DNA of 64,000 bases from Mucidula mucida (GCA_015501055.1 JADNYV010000005.1:186001-250000); one strand, 5' to 3'. Shown: positions 1 through 13,490, numbered from the stretch's first letter. Program-made: numbers and translations. Notes: generated by a model not told the origin, from the letters alone.

Positions 1-2115
1 TGTAATGAAATGTCAGCCTAGCTCAAGTATAGCACGTAGGAGACAAACCCATTGGATTCTTGATAACGTCGTAATAGTCAGCAACATCCTCGGCTTTCAC
101 TGGCTCCTGGAATGGCCACGCCATGCTATGGCCTTGTAAATCACTTAGTAGTTGCTCCATGAAAGTGTGCTCGACATTTCGTGGTGGAGGTCTTATGATC
201 CTGAAGTAACGAAAACATGAGTTCTTGAGGTCATCGTAAACGGCGACAACATACTGCTCTTCCATATCCGGCGACCAACCGATTTCACCTAAGGAAGATT
301 CAGACGCCGAGAAGTGAGCATAAGAAACGACATACGCAGCCCAGGAACATCCCTATGGCTCACAGTTACTCCGTCTTCTGCGCCCTCTTGAAATTGGGGC
401 AGACCAGAATGCACGATATGGGACTTGGACAGCTGTCGAATTTTGGCGAATATAGCATCCTGCTGCCGAGTAATAATGGTGGTTTTGTCGAGGTAATCAA
501 CCTTGTCAAGCATAGTACATTGCATGATGGTACCACCTTCGTAGTCCTTGATGTAGCCAGCCCACACCTCACGGTCGAGTGTGATCTCCTTCGAGAAACC
601 CTGTTTTTCGAAGTAACCAACGGCATAATTATCGGCGTAGGTGAGGAAATACCACATCGTAGGGTATGTTTTACGAATATGCGCTTTGAAGTGGTCCATG
701 AGCATACCACCATAGCCCTATACATTGTTAGAGGTGAAGCAAATTTACAATGAACCTTACTTACCTTGACTTGGTCTACTGAAGCTGTTGCGAAGAAGAC
801 AATTTCCGCAAAACCACGTTGAGGGAATGGACGATAGCATATACCGCCTACGACCTTGTATCCTCGCTTGATGATTGCAAGGGCTTTGGAATTTGCGTCA
901 TAGACTAAGCGCGCAATATACTCCCGAGGCATCTTGGGAAGTTGCTTCTGGAACAAGGTCTTCAATCCAGTGAGAATGACTAATGAGCGAGGGTGACCAT
1001 CATTCTCAACAGCCGTAGTTCGAATGACACCTTTCCTTAACTCAATCGTTGCCATTTTCTCGGCCTTCACAGGCGCCTGAACCCACAAGACTTTAGAGAA
1101 TGGTCTATTGTGCGAATGGAGCACTGTACCGTGGTTGGAGAGGCAGCATCAACGGGAACGCCAGCAGCGAGTCTTGTAATTTGAACATCGTTCATCTTGT
1201 CCTCAACTTTAACTCGTGGGTCATGTCCATTAACCCCATTGACGGCCTTCTCCTTGTGAGCACTATTGTTCATGGCTCCGAGTCGAGGTATCGTTTTGGC
1301 TTGATTGCCCTTGGAGGAGTTGCTGGGATGCGCCATCTTGCCACCTTTCTGACCGGTCTTTCGAGCTGTTTTCCCAGACTTTTGCGCGACGCGTGCGGCG
1401 AGAGGACGACTGCATCCTCGGTATCACTTTGGTCACTTGAAGAGGAATATGAAATGCGCCGTCTCTTCTTTGGTGGGGGAGCATTCTCTGCGTCATTGTC
1501 GAGATATTCTATCACATGTGAGTTGAGATTGTCGGAACTATAAACGAACGAGGTTACCGGCGATGGGATTAGAGGAAGGCTGAACGATAGAGACAGGAAG
1601 CTTCATTTGTTGTCTGAGAGAGCGTATATCTTCGTCTGTATAATTGAAGTCGAGAAGCTTGCCAACGTCCTGGAAAGTATAAATGGTTGGCGATGGGAAA
1701 TCATGATGATATTTCATCCCACCTAGAATCGACAATTATACAGAATCAACGCGAATAGACAAAACTAACCTTGAGCAATTCATCCAAGCGAATAGCAACA
1801 CGAGTTCGGCGTGAAATTCCTCTTTTCCAACAAGCGCCTCCGAGGCGTCATGATCCTTTGCACTGTGACCGCAGGCACAAGAGTCGAGGTAAGGAGGTGA
1901 GCCATCCTCGTCGTCGGAGCCGTACTGTCCTACGCCTGCGATAGATGTATTAGAGTGGATATCGTCATCCAGAACGACCTCATCGTCGGGGTCGGGATGG
2001 AGGCCGCCGCAAGACGAACAGGCTGAACACTGAGAATGTCGGGCGACCTTGAGTACGAGATGGGCGTGCGTGAGATCCGAAGCGTTGTGGGATGCGGGAT
2101 ATGCATATTTCATGG
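1..2115 (-). CDS. GCN5: Histone acetyltransferase Gcn5 (SAGA catalytic subunit), 3' end cut by window
   Basis: Gcn5 transfers acetyl groups from acetyl-CoA to histone H3 lysines as the catalytic subunit of SAGA/ADA in the nucleus. The GNAT core is unmistakable: FQKQLPKMPREYIARLVYD, KVVGGICYRPF, the AEIVFFA strand with its catalytic Glu, and MLMDHFKAHIRKTYP. It is followed by the bromodomain start (AWPFQEPVKAEDV, DYYDVIKNPM), after which an intron runs off the left edge. Several short introns of 51-54 bases fit, for example between SPTT and APVKAEKM near 1070-1122 (53 bases). The N-terminal part (about 1540-2115) carries Cys/His motifs QCSACSSC and CACGHSAKDH, then RLDELLK and KLLDFNYTDEDI; a 49-base intron ending near 1512 joins it to the KKRRR-rich linker. 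Two one-base frame breaks (1814-1816 and 1404-1405) interrupt this N-terminal half. The ATG at 2115 is the first in frame, but an upstream exon is possible. It diverges from the GH45-like gene. Confidence 0.9.
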
Positions 2116-2271
2116 CAGCCCCGATGGTGGCATCGACCAAGTCGCCGGCCGGAATCAAAATGAGTCCCTAGGCTCGTGACCAGCTCGATCACTTTTGTGC
2201 GAGTCTGTTCAGTCCCACACTCCCTGGTCCATTCCCGCCGCCACCAACGACGATGCTCTGTCTAGTCTGAA

Positions 2272-3309
2272 ATGCTATATTTCATTGTCTTTGCCGTGCT
2301 CGGCTGCGTTGCGCCAGTGTTCGCATGGATCAACTACACGGCCGATGGAACAGCTACCATGACACATTATACCATTCCTGAAGGCTACGTCGCTTCCTGT
2401 GGATGTACTGGAGACAGTACATTATACCCGACCGCAGCCCTCTCACAGATGGCCTACGGAAGTAGCGCTGCATATGGTACAAATTTTCTCCCGCCTCCAA
2501 AACAACTTATGTACATTGCTCTGTGTAAGGACCTGGCTGCGGAAAATGCTTCAATCTCACGCTTCTCAACTCCTACACGGGCACACCTCCATTCTTTCCA
2601 ACGGTCACTAAATCTATTGTTGTTAAAATCACAGACCTCTGTCCTCTTTCTACCGCCGGCTGGTGTTCGGGCACCGAAAAGAAGCCCAATCCGTGAGCAT
2701 CGAAGCTGCACAACAGTAGTGCCGTCGTTCATCACTTAAACCAGCTCTGGACAATATCTAAATTTTGACTTGGCTTATCCTTCCAACGCTATTCCGGACG
2801 ATTTCTTTCCTTCAAACGCCACATTATACGGTTACACTGTATGTCGCTCGACGCGACCGCACTGTATTCTTACTCACGGTCCAATCATAGGACTTTGGAG
2901 TTTGGAACATCACGTATCAAACGGTGGATTGCTCTAGTTGGGCTGGCTGGAAGGACGCGTCTGCTCTCGGCAGTGTGGCGTATCTTGATAGTTCCAGTGC
3001 ATGTTGTCCGGGTAACCCTACTGTAGAGCTAAATCTCTCCCGCAGCTTTTTCCAGTACTGACCTTCCATAGGGAGCCATAAACGACACATGTCCCTCATA
3101 TTCAGGTAAGTCCATCAGAAATGCAGATGTTCAGCTTCGTTAAACAAATTATAGATCACAATGGATTAGCGTACGTCGTCTGCAAGCGTCATCTCCTGGG
3201 GACAAACTGACAAATTTCAAGACCTGATACGACGACGGACGCCGCTGTGGTCGGTTATATACCCAACGTATTTTTGTATGTTCTGGGTGCTCTATCGATG
3301 TTGTTGTAA
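2272..3309 (+). CDS. Secreted GH45 / expansin-like double-psi beta-barrel protein with hydrophobic C-terminus
   Basis: Seven exons (introns 2477-2529, 2693-2744, 2839-2890, 3023-3071, 3106-3154, 3171-3221; 49-53 bases each) join to a 243-residue protein. Residues 1-18 form a signal peptide. The mature part has the cysteine pattern of fungal GH45/RlpA-like barrels: GPGCGKCFNLT, KITDLCP, NFDLAYPS, SSWAGWKD and ACCPGNP. The family includes endoglucanases that act on amorphous beta-glucan and non-hydrolytic loosening proteins. The Asp in FDLAYPS is a candidate catalytic acid, but I cannot identify both catalytic residues with certainty, so hydrolysis is inferred. The last exon ends in a hydrophobic run (VFLYVLGALSMLL) immediately before the stop, resembling a GPI-attachment signal, so the protein may be wall- or membrane-anchored rather than free. 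N-glycosylation sequons (NYT, NLT, NAT, NIT, NDT) are frequent. Divergent from Gcn5, about 156 bases between start codons. Confidence 0.8.
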
Positions 3310-3494
3310 CCATTTACATTATTGATATACCAAAACGACTATGCTACAATGCTACACCGCGTTATACGTCCAGGGCTCCTTCCCTTGTCATGTGACGACG
3401 ATTAGGCGGGTACGTGGAGGTTGACTCAACCATACTATGCCAAACGCCTGTAAGTTGCAATAGAACGAAGGTTGATGTGCAAGTCAAAAGCCGC

Positions 3495-4935
3495 TTACTT
3501 TTCTAAATCATCATCATCAACTCGACGGTAAGCACCACGCTCTTTGCCACTTAACAGCCTCTTCAACCACTGAAACGTTCTTAACCATGCCACGAGAGCA
3601 CCGAGGACACCAATGAACAAGAGGCCAAGAAGGACGTTGCGGAAAGTGTCCGTGGCTTTGTCGGTAACACCAGCGTCAACAGTGGCATCAACAGTTGACT
3701 CGGCTGCTGGCGAAGTGATGAAAGGGGAGGAATCTTCTTCTGCAACCGGCGATGGGGACGGTGCCGTAGTTTCCTGTGGACAAGCAAATCGAATTTATTG
3801 ATACCCGAAATTTATTCCACAAGTAAAGCAAATTAAAGCTCAGCATGAAGAGGTACCTGGTTTCCTTCTTCGTCAACTTCGGGCTCGAGGGGAAGCTAAA
3901 GAACGAATTCAATGTCTTGTAAAGGCGCTCAGTGCATGTGACACACCTCTCCAGAGTCGGCAATGACGACGTCCTCGACTGGCTTATCGCGGCTCTTGGC
4001 GACAGTTTCTTGAAGGAGGTAAGAATTTGCGACTATACAAGGGAGAAGAGACGCACCAATTTTATGGACAATGTCCATTCCATCCAAGACGGTACCGAAA
4101 ACAACGTGCTTGCCATCTAACCATGCGGTCTTAACCGTGCAAATGAACTGGAGGTGCTGTTAGTTCCAGGATGGGTGTTAGGATGAAGTAGCAGACAAAT
4201 TGAGATCCGTTGGTGTTCTTGCCAGCGTTCGCCATGGAGAGGACACCAGGGCCAGTGTGGCGAAGCTTGCTGTTGTGCTTTTAGTAGAGTGTTGAGACTC
4301 AGACAGCACGAGCTTACAAGTTTTCATCATCGAACTTGTTTCCGTATATGGACTGAGAACAAGTTAGACAGGAGCACACAGTTTCGAATGGTGACGCGCA
4401 CCTTTCCACCAGTACCATCACCGCTGGCTAGAGAAAGGTGAATAGCGCGACGAGTAGCACTTGTAGACACGTACTGAAGTCACCACCCTGAATCCTAGAA
4501 AGAATAAGTGTTGACGACGCTGGAGGGAAACGGTCGCTCACATGAAGTCCTTGATGACGCGGTGGAATTTGGAGCCCTTGTATCCATAGCCAAGGTCTTT
4601 ACCATCCTTGTCCTTGCCAACAGCCAATGCGCGGAAGTTCTCTACGGTAATGGGAACGGTCTGGAGTGTATAAGCGAGATGGAACGCGTCAAGATAACAC
4701 AGAACATACCTTGCCATAGAGGCCTATAGTAACTTGAGAAAGCAAGGTTGAGACACGAACAGGAATAGGATAGAATGCAGTGCGCACTTCGACCGAGGTC
4801 TTCGTTACCATGCTTGATGTCAAAGTAAACAATGTTGGTAATTTGTGGGCCCTTGGCAGCGTCAACAGATCCAGTGGACAGTAGCGCCACGACGGTGACG
4901 AGTAGGACCGCTAATGAGAGACGACTGAAGAACAT
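3495..4935 (-). CDS. ER cyclophilin B-type peptidyl-prolyl isomerase with C-terminal transmembrane anchor
   Basis: A cyclophilin catalyses proline cis-trans isomerisation during protein folding. The first exon gives a classic signal peptide ([19 protein letters not shown], cleaved near VDAA). Later exons, read on the minus strand, give [15 protein letters not shown], the active-site Arg/Phe/Gln set typical of cyclophilins, then [32 protein letters not shown] and GMDIVHKIE. Many introns of about 50 bases split the domain. After it comes a Ser/Thr/Ala-rich linker ([12 protein letters not shown]), one transmembrane helix ([19 protein letters not shown]) and a short polar tail ending DDDDLEK. Animal cyclophilin B lacks this helix, so this is a single-pass secretory-pathway form with its catalytic domain probably luminal. 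Starts 103 bases from the divergent Dbp7 gene. Confidence 0.88.
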
Positions 4936-5038
4936 TTTGGTGGTACTTTGAGAGGGGAAACGTGGAGGTTTCCCAGCTCTCAGGGCTTTGCTGTTATTTG
5001 CTTCGGAACCATCCGCTCTCCGATCACTTTATTTTGCC

Positions 5039-7493
5039 ATGGACGACGATCTCGTGCTCAATATTGCTGAGGACACTGGCCCTTCTATCAAGGGAAACGC
5101 AAAGAAGGGTGGCCGATGGACTGATAGGTATGGTGTTCATCCTTCGTTTGTTTTTAGGCTGATGATTTCAAGGCTAAAAGCAAAACGAGTCGCGAAACGG
5201 AAAAGCAGACCAGAAGATACCAGTCACCAAGCTGGTCCTTCTTCTTCCTCGGAGCAGCCACCAGCGAAAAGGAAAAGAGTAGAGTCTCGCACAGATGCAC
5301 CAACCACCAATCGCACCGCACCAGCTACATCGTCACGTCCACATACCCAAATAATATCCTCACTCTTCTCATACAATCCTAAAGTTGAGGCCCCTGCTAG
5401 ACTCCCGATCGCCAAATCCTCAAAACCGAGCAATGCACCTCTTACGGACTCCTCTTCGTTTACTGGACTCGGTGTTGACCCTCTGATAGTTTCACACCTC
5501 ACCAGTAAGATGAACATATCAAAACCAACCGCAATCCAGCGCTCTGTTCTCCCAGCTGTACTAGGCAACGCAGAATCCCAGCGCGACATCTTCATACAGT
5601 CCCAGACAGGCTCGGGCAAGACGCTATCCTTCCTTCTTCCCATAATACAAGATCTACTACCTCTCAGCACACTCTCTTACATTGACCGTTCAATCGGCAC
5701 TCTAGCCATCATAATCGCGCCGACTCGCGAACTCGCCAAACAGATATCAGATGTCTTGGAGGCGCTACTGAAAATGCGTCTTCGACCGGAAGACGACTCT
5801 GCGGAGGATCCCAACTCTGCGCGTTTCACGCGGTGGCTAGTGTCGGGGCTTCTAATTGGAGGCGCGACGCGACAGCACGAAAAAGCTCGATTACGCAAGG
5901 GCTTGCCCATCATCGTGTCAACTCCTGGTCGATTACTTGACCATCTTCAACACAGTTCATCCTTCAACGTTGGAAAGTGTCGCTGGGTTGTTCTGGATGA
6001 GGCCGATCGTCTAATGGAGCTCGGGTTTGAAGAGACCATTACAGGGATCATCCAGGGCTTAGATGGACGGAGAAACCTTGCTATCCAGGCGGCCAAGGAG
6101 GGCGCCGGCCATGAAGTTGGTGGTTGGGATTGGGAGCGCAGAAGAAGAACCGTCCTTTGTTCAGCAACGATCAAGGAGGACGTTCAGAAGCTCGCAGGCG
6201 TGGCGCTAGAGAACCCTCTACTAGTCAAGGCTGTTGGAGGCGATGACCCTACAAATAGTTCTAAAGCGGACGACAGCTCTATACCGGAGGGCTTTACGCC
6301 GCCATCCCAGCTGTCTCAACGATACGTCGTCGCTCCTCTGAAGCAACGTTTGGTGGTCCTTGTGGCGCTCTTACGGAATCTAGTCTCGTCATGTCGTGAT
6401 CGCAAAGGGACGAAGATCATAGTATTCTTGAGTTGTACAGATTCAGTGGATTATCATTGGCGTCTCTTGGGCGGCTCCAAGATGAATGACAAGTCGTCAG
6501 AATCTCCACAGGATTCCGACTCTAATGCAGATTCTGACAACGAAGACGCAAAGGCAGCGGAGAGTGACGTTGTCGTTGAATCACCACTGTTGCCGGATAC
6601 CTCTATTATACGATTACATGGATCACTATCTACTCCGTTGCGATTGCAGTGTTTGCGCGAATTTTCGTCGTCCAAGCAAGTAGGACGGTCCTCCATTCTT
6701 TTGTGTACCTCTGTCGCTTCTCGAGGATTGGATCTTCCTCAAGTTCGGGCGGTCGTTCAGTATGACCTCCCCACTGAAGGCGGAGCAACAGAGTACGTCC
6801 ATCGCGTTGGCCGGACAGCGCGCGCTGGTAACGGTGGAGAAGCCTGGAGCATAGTGGCGCCCAACGAGGCCGAGTGGGTAAAGTGGGTTGAGGATCAGAT
6901 GCATCCTGAAAAGGAAGGGGCCTCGGTTCCTAGACTTCAGGGTGTTTCGACGGAAACTGTACTGCAGAGCGGTTTTGGTGGCAAGGGTAGCGAGTACGAA
7001 GCGCGCGCGACTGATGTACAGTTGTCATTCGAGCGATGGGTCCTAAGCAGCAAACAGGTATGCAGATCAGATACGGTTGGTGCAATGGTGACTAACGTCG
7101 TTTCAGAATTCTGCTGAAGCGCAGAAAGCCTTTCTGTCTCATATGCGAGCCTACGCGACGCATCCCTCATCCGAAAAGCACATTTTCCATGTTCGACATC
7201 TTCACATCGGTCATCTCGCGAAGGCATTCGCCCTTAGAGACGCGCCTAAAGCCATATCATCGTCTGGAGGCAAGAACAAGAAAGCACAGGCTTCAAAACA
7301 ACTATCTAGTAAAAAGAGCGCCCATGATCCGGTCTTGAACCGGAACACGGATACGGAGACTCGCATGCAGGAGATTGTTCGTTCTCAAGGACGATTGTCG
7401 AAGAAGAAGGGTGTTATGATGAGTAGCGGAGCATCGGAATTCCAGATTGCTGGAGGATATGACTTGGAGAAGTTGGTTAATACGGGACTGTAG
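5039..7493 (+). CDS. DBP7: ATP-dependent RNA helicase Dbp7 (60S ribosome biogenesis)
   Basis: A DEAD-box helicase of the Dbp7 family, which acts in the nucleolus on pre-60S particles. With introns at 5128-5172 (45 bases, frame-neutral) and 7058-7106 (49 bases) the protein is 786 residues. Motifs in order: Q motif near [11 protein letters not shown], Walker [26 protein letters not shown], the DEAD box in [17 protein letters not shown] in CSATIKEDV, and the helicase-C signatures [30 protein letters not shown] and [10 protein letters not shown]. The N-terminus is basic and Ser/Pro-rich with a likely nuclear localisation sequence (KRKRVE). The acidic insert within helicase C ([13 protein letters not shown]) and the C-terminal extension rich in Lys/Ser match Dbp7. 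The reading frame is open upstream, but the ATG at 5039 fits the family's short N-terminus (MDDDLVLNI). Confidence 0.93.
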
Positions 7494-8171
7494 TATGTGT
7501 TCGCAATCCCAGAGCTACACCTAACCTATAGTGTACTGAGGATTACTGCGCGTTGCAGTGAAATGTACTCTCCGCAGTCTGCTGCACCCAAGAACTCGGC
7601 TGAGAGTTGGGTATAAATTAATTAGCTTGTTCGGTCATGCCCCCGCGATGCGACCAAACTATCATTGCGCCGCATCCGCTGTAAAAGTGTCCTTTCTCTC
7701 CAAGATAATTTGCAGCTTATCTCTTACCACCAATTTGGCACACTGTAGCTAGCTACAAGGTGCTTAAGAATGGAGGTAAGATGTGAATGAGATTTGATGT
7801 ACTAAACGAGAAATCTGAACGAAGCGAGCTGCGGAGAGTACGCATATATGAGCTGCCGGACATCTGATAATGCTACCACCTTTTGAGAAGGGCAGTATAA
7901 GTCTCAGTTACTGGAGATCAAAGCTGGGAGTCGTATATAGCGGTGTAAACACGGTTAGAACGCGGTACACGAACGCGGAGTCTTGGCAAAAGCATGATGT
8001 TTTGAACAGCCACCGCCAGCGCCCATCCTCTCTTTAGGGGCATTCCGTGTCCACCATGGATCAGCTAATCTTAGCCTCTGACCTGTGATTCGCCTATAAA
8101 AGCGACGGAACAAAACGCCAACCGTCGCGGACCCTCTGATGCGCAAATCAAATCGCCGAAGCCCCCTTAGC
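7494..8171. other. Intergenic region, Dbp7 3' end to C2-protein promoter
   Basis: About 680 bases with no convincing gene. Short open frames have no recognisable motif or splice pattern. The right part holds the promoter of the C2-domain gene. Confidence 0.6.
8095..8102 (+). promoter_or_regulatory. TATA box upstream of the C2-domain gene
   Basis: TATAAAAG lies 77 bases before the chosen start codon at 8172, a good distance for a fungal TATA box. The alternative upstream ATG at 8139 would be only about 40 bases away, which also favours 8172. Confidence 0.5.
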
Positions 8172-9766
8172 ATGTCCCACCTCGTTGACAAGATTGGTGT
8201 TGCCATCCACAACGCAAAGTCCAATGCCCATGACTTTGCCCAAGTTTCAAAGTCGCTTGCTGAAGAGAAGCTGCTTGATGTAGCGTATGTCGATTTAACG
8301 TTCCAGGTAAGCTTTGAACCATTACACTTTCTTACTCTTGGTCTAAGATCTCTTCAAGTTTATAGGCGCTTCGGGTATCCCAAAGATGGATGTCGTAGGA
8401 TCTGCCGATCCATATTTCGTGGCCAAGCTAGACAATCGCATCTCGATGGTGTATGTGACAACTACTGTATCGCCAACTTTCGTCTCATTCCTGCTACAGG
8501 TCAACCGTGCAGACGAACACTACGACTCCCGTATGGAACGAAATCTGGAAAGTCAAGAATGTTCCTGTCACCGCAGACCTACATGTCGAACTGTTCGACA
8601 AGGACGTCGGCGCACCCCATGATGACTATATTGGAAAGTTCAAGACAACCGTATCACCTGGGGCTAAGGAGGCGGAGATAGAGGGACCTCTCTTCCGCAG
8701 GGAGAGAGGTACATTCTGGCTAAAGGTATGTTCAGACGCGACTTGCGTTCTATTGTAGTCCTTCATTTTCCTTGCCAGATCGAGTCGACGCCCTCGCAGA
8801 ACGTCAAACCAAAGAACACCTACACGTTCGCCGGTCCAGTCCGCTTTTCAAAGCATTGCTCTCCCACTATCGGCCGGTTGACCAATTTGGACAACGCGCG
8901 CTTGTACTCGACATGGAAGAGTGCGTATCCTAAATCTCTTCCCGTCGTAAACGTCTCACAAGCATGTAGTGTATCTTGTCGGCGTGCAGATGTTCTTCCA
9001 CGATACTCACCAACATTGGAATCGCGACTACAAAGCTGCGCAGAGCATATTCCAAGGGCCCACGTCTATAGCAGTGCGCTCCACCATCCAAGCTGGTCAC
9101 AGAATGCTCTACGCCCGCAGCACCTCCAATGGCTTTGGAGTCATCAACGACTCCGCTGACTTCATCAACCTGCTTCACGGAGGAGACAGCCGAGCGCCGA
9201 CAAATGCGACCGCATCAACCACCCCAGCTACGAACAACAACAATATACCAGATTTCACCAATCGCGTGAAGCCTGCCGTGTACACCTACATCATCTCATC
9301 TGAAGATGATTCCTTCCGGTTCTCAGAGACCGGCGCGGCGTTCTTTGTGGACTTTGCTTCCAAGCACGCTCTCCACAGCAGTTGCGCCGAGACGGTGCGA
9401 TACAGCGGTGAATTCCACCCCCGACCTGAATGCGGATGGGCCAAGTTCAACGACGACATTTCTGATGACCAGGTAAACTGGGAATTGGTCATCGATAACA
9501 ACTCGGGAACCTACTCGCCCGACCCAATGATGCTGCCACAGCTGAAAGAACTTTTGGAATACAACTTTCCGGGTCTGAAAGTCTACGCGCTTTCGCATGA
9601 GGATCCAGCACTCTCTGAAAGTCGGGAGGCGTGCAGAGCGTATGCAATGAAGTGCCGCGGTATCGCTCAGGACGAACTGCAACCCCATGCTGCAGCCGGC
9701 GAGGTTACGCTATTGCACCAAGTGTCCGCCAAAGTACTTAACAATAGTGCAGATGAGACTCAGTAG
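8172..9766 (+). CDS. C2-domain protein of unknown function
   Basis: Introns at 8307-8358, 8451-8499, 8726-8778 and 8921-8969 give a 463-residue protein. Residues about 40-150 form a C2 domain: IGASGIPKMDVVGSADPYF, then TTTPVWNEIW and ELFDKDVGAPHDDYIGKF. The Asp residues in these loops are those that bind Ca2+ in C2 domains, so calcium-dependent lipid binding is likely. The remaining 300 residues (for example YLVGVQMFFHDTHQHWNRDY, VYTYIISSEDDSFRFSETG and CGWAKFNDDI) match no catalytic family I know. The family seems to be a fungal C2 protein with a conserved C-terminal half. It converges with the MAPKK gene. The first acceptor is chosen at ...TTCAAG (8358) because the next AG breaks the frame. 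Confidence 0.85.
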
Positions 9767-10008
9767 GAGATACAGATGATGTTTTCAGCCTATTTACCGA
9801 TCTAACTTATCTCCTGCATATCGTATACTGTATTATGCTGTACTTGATTAATGTAAAGATACAGAGATAAAGAAACACTGCTGATAATGATTGAGAGATC
9901 AAGTCGTGCCTGCGAACTTGGAGTGCGATGGGTATATATATACTAAGTACTTCTATAGACAGAAAGGTCAGATTGTATGATACCTGTGCAACGAAATACT
10001 CGCCTGCT

Positions 10009-11380
10009 TTATGATGCCTTCGCTGCTGCACGACCTTCTTTGAATTTAGATGCTGTAGCAACCCAAGCCAGCATATCGATATCTTGGGCCTCCTGTTCTT
10101 GAATGAATGGGTGCGCAAGTAATACTTGGAAACCAGCTCTCTGTTCAGGATCCTTGATAAGACAATTGGCGACCCATTCACGCGCGGCGGGGCTGTACGA
10201 GTCTGGAAGGACGGGAACATCCCCCCGTACCAATGCGTTCATCTGTTGATAAGTTGAGCCTGACGCACTGAATAGATACAGGAGAGAACGCACATAAGCC
10301 ATGATGTCTGTGCGGTTTTCGTATGGATATTTACCCATAGCGATTTCTAAGGCAGAGATACCTACAGACCACACATCAGATGCTACTCCATAGCCTTCAG
10401 CGTTGGCTAATATTCTCTCGGGCTGAAACGCACAATGTTAGTCCTGGGCGCTGCATCGTTGATCTTACTCACAGCCATGTAGGTTTGGCAGCCGACCATT
10501 GTATTGGCTATTGACTTTTGAAGCTGACCGGATACGCCGAAATCACAGAGTTTGATTTGTCCACGAGAGTTGGCAAGAATGTTGGTAGGTTTGACATCTG
10601 AGAAGGATGAGACGACTGGAAGAACATTGCGGACTTTGATTAAGCAGACCTCGATGTATAACCTCTAGCTTGTCCTTCAGAAACTTGAGGCCGCGAATGG
10701 TGCTGCCTAGTATCCTTGAGAGGACCTCTTCTGGAAGACCTTGCCACGTTATCGTCTCGCCTGATACTTGGAACTGTTCACCGATGGTGAACGCAGTGAG
10801 CTTGTCCAAGCTGCCAGCGTCCATGTACTCTACGCAGAGATGAACACAGGATTCGGTGTAGAACGCGCCATAGAATTTGATGATGGAAGGAGCGACGGCT
10901 TGATGAAGAATGTTGAGTTCCATTATGATGGTCTTGAACTTTGACGATTCTAGTTCAACAGGGATTTGCTGCGTGTAGGAGCATGTCAGACGCGATCTGG
11001 TAAAATGGGAGGGGATAATCGACCTTCATTGCCATCTCGAGCTTCTTGGGCCGATAGAGGACCCGCATGACTGTGCCGTAGTTGCCTCGACCCAGTTCCT
11101 CGCCGAGCTGCTCAAAGTCCTCCATTTTTACGGAGAATGAGGCGCCATTGGAGAAATTGACACCCGATGCGTCGATGCTAGCCTTGCCTTCAAAGTTGAG
11201 GGCGCCCGACGGGTCGCTGTAAACGAGAGATCAATGGCGACCAGTTGGAGAGCAAAAGACTTGCACAATATCGCCAAAATCCTGGAAGGTGGTCTGGAAG
11301 GCTGGAGTGCCTGTTGCCTGACCAAGAAAGGGCTTTCCTTTGCGCTGTATGCCCTTTGAGTTCATGCGTCCGCCAACCAT
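10009..11380 (-). CDS. PBS2: MAP kinase kinase, Pbs2/HOG-pathway type
   Basis: A dual-specificity kinase that phosphorylates a MAP kinase, probably the Hog1 osmotic-stress kinase. On the minus strand the exons give a Gly-rich loop ([15 protein letters not shown]), [11 protein letters not shown], the catalytic [18 protein letters not shown], the activation-loop sites in SIANT, GCQTYMA, PERI, and [19 protein letters not shown]. GCQxYMAPERI separates Pbs2/MKK3/6-type from Ste7 and Mkk1/2. The HRD and activation-loop exons join through a phase-1 intron (cat cga g / at gtc). A 51-base intron probably lies between DIMAY and MNALVRG. The N-terminus is short for a Pbs2, and the splice joining the first exon (QATGTPAFQ) to FSNGASFSV is uncertain, so the 5' end may be incomplete. 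Its start is about 110 bases from that of the divergent Esa1 gene. Confidence 0.85.
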
Positions 11381-11489
11381 GACGGAGAAGTACGAGAACC
11401 CAAAATGGATGCACCGACGCGAATCACGTCAAGAGCCTCGTGGGAACCGGCTAACGGCACCCGCATCGTGGGAATAATGATGACTAGGC

Positions 11490-13324
<1,835 letters not shown>

Positions 13325-13490
13325 ACGTAGACAGTTCTTAACATTGTATGTAATTCTAGGGAGGAGTCTTCAAACAGAGCGTACAACACTGTACGTATAA
13401 GGGAAATGGTGCAAAGCAGCAGACAAAAACATTCAGGACGAAAAGTAGTACAAGCGACCAAAAAAAAAACATGCTAAAAACGGGCGCATT

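Noticed and set aside
366..1124. Long minus-strand frame joining GNAT residues to a Ser/Arg-rich tail
   Set aside because: Its second half reads through an intron and out of frame. The proper Gcn5 exons account for the region.
1263..1496. Third-frame open frame within the Gcn5 linker
   Set aside because: Its amino-acid content (MTQRMLPHQRRDG...) is not coding-like and no acceptor leads into it in phase.
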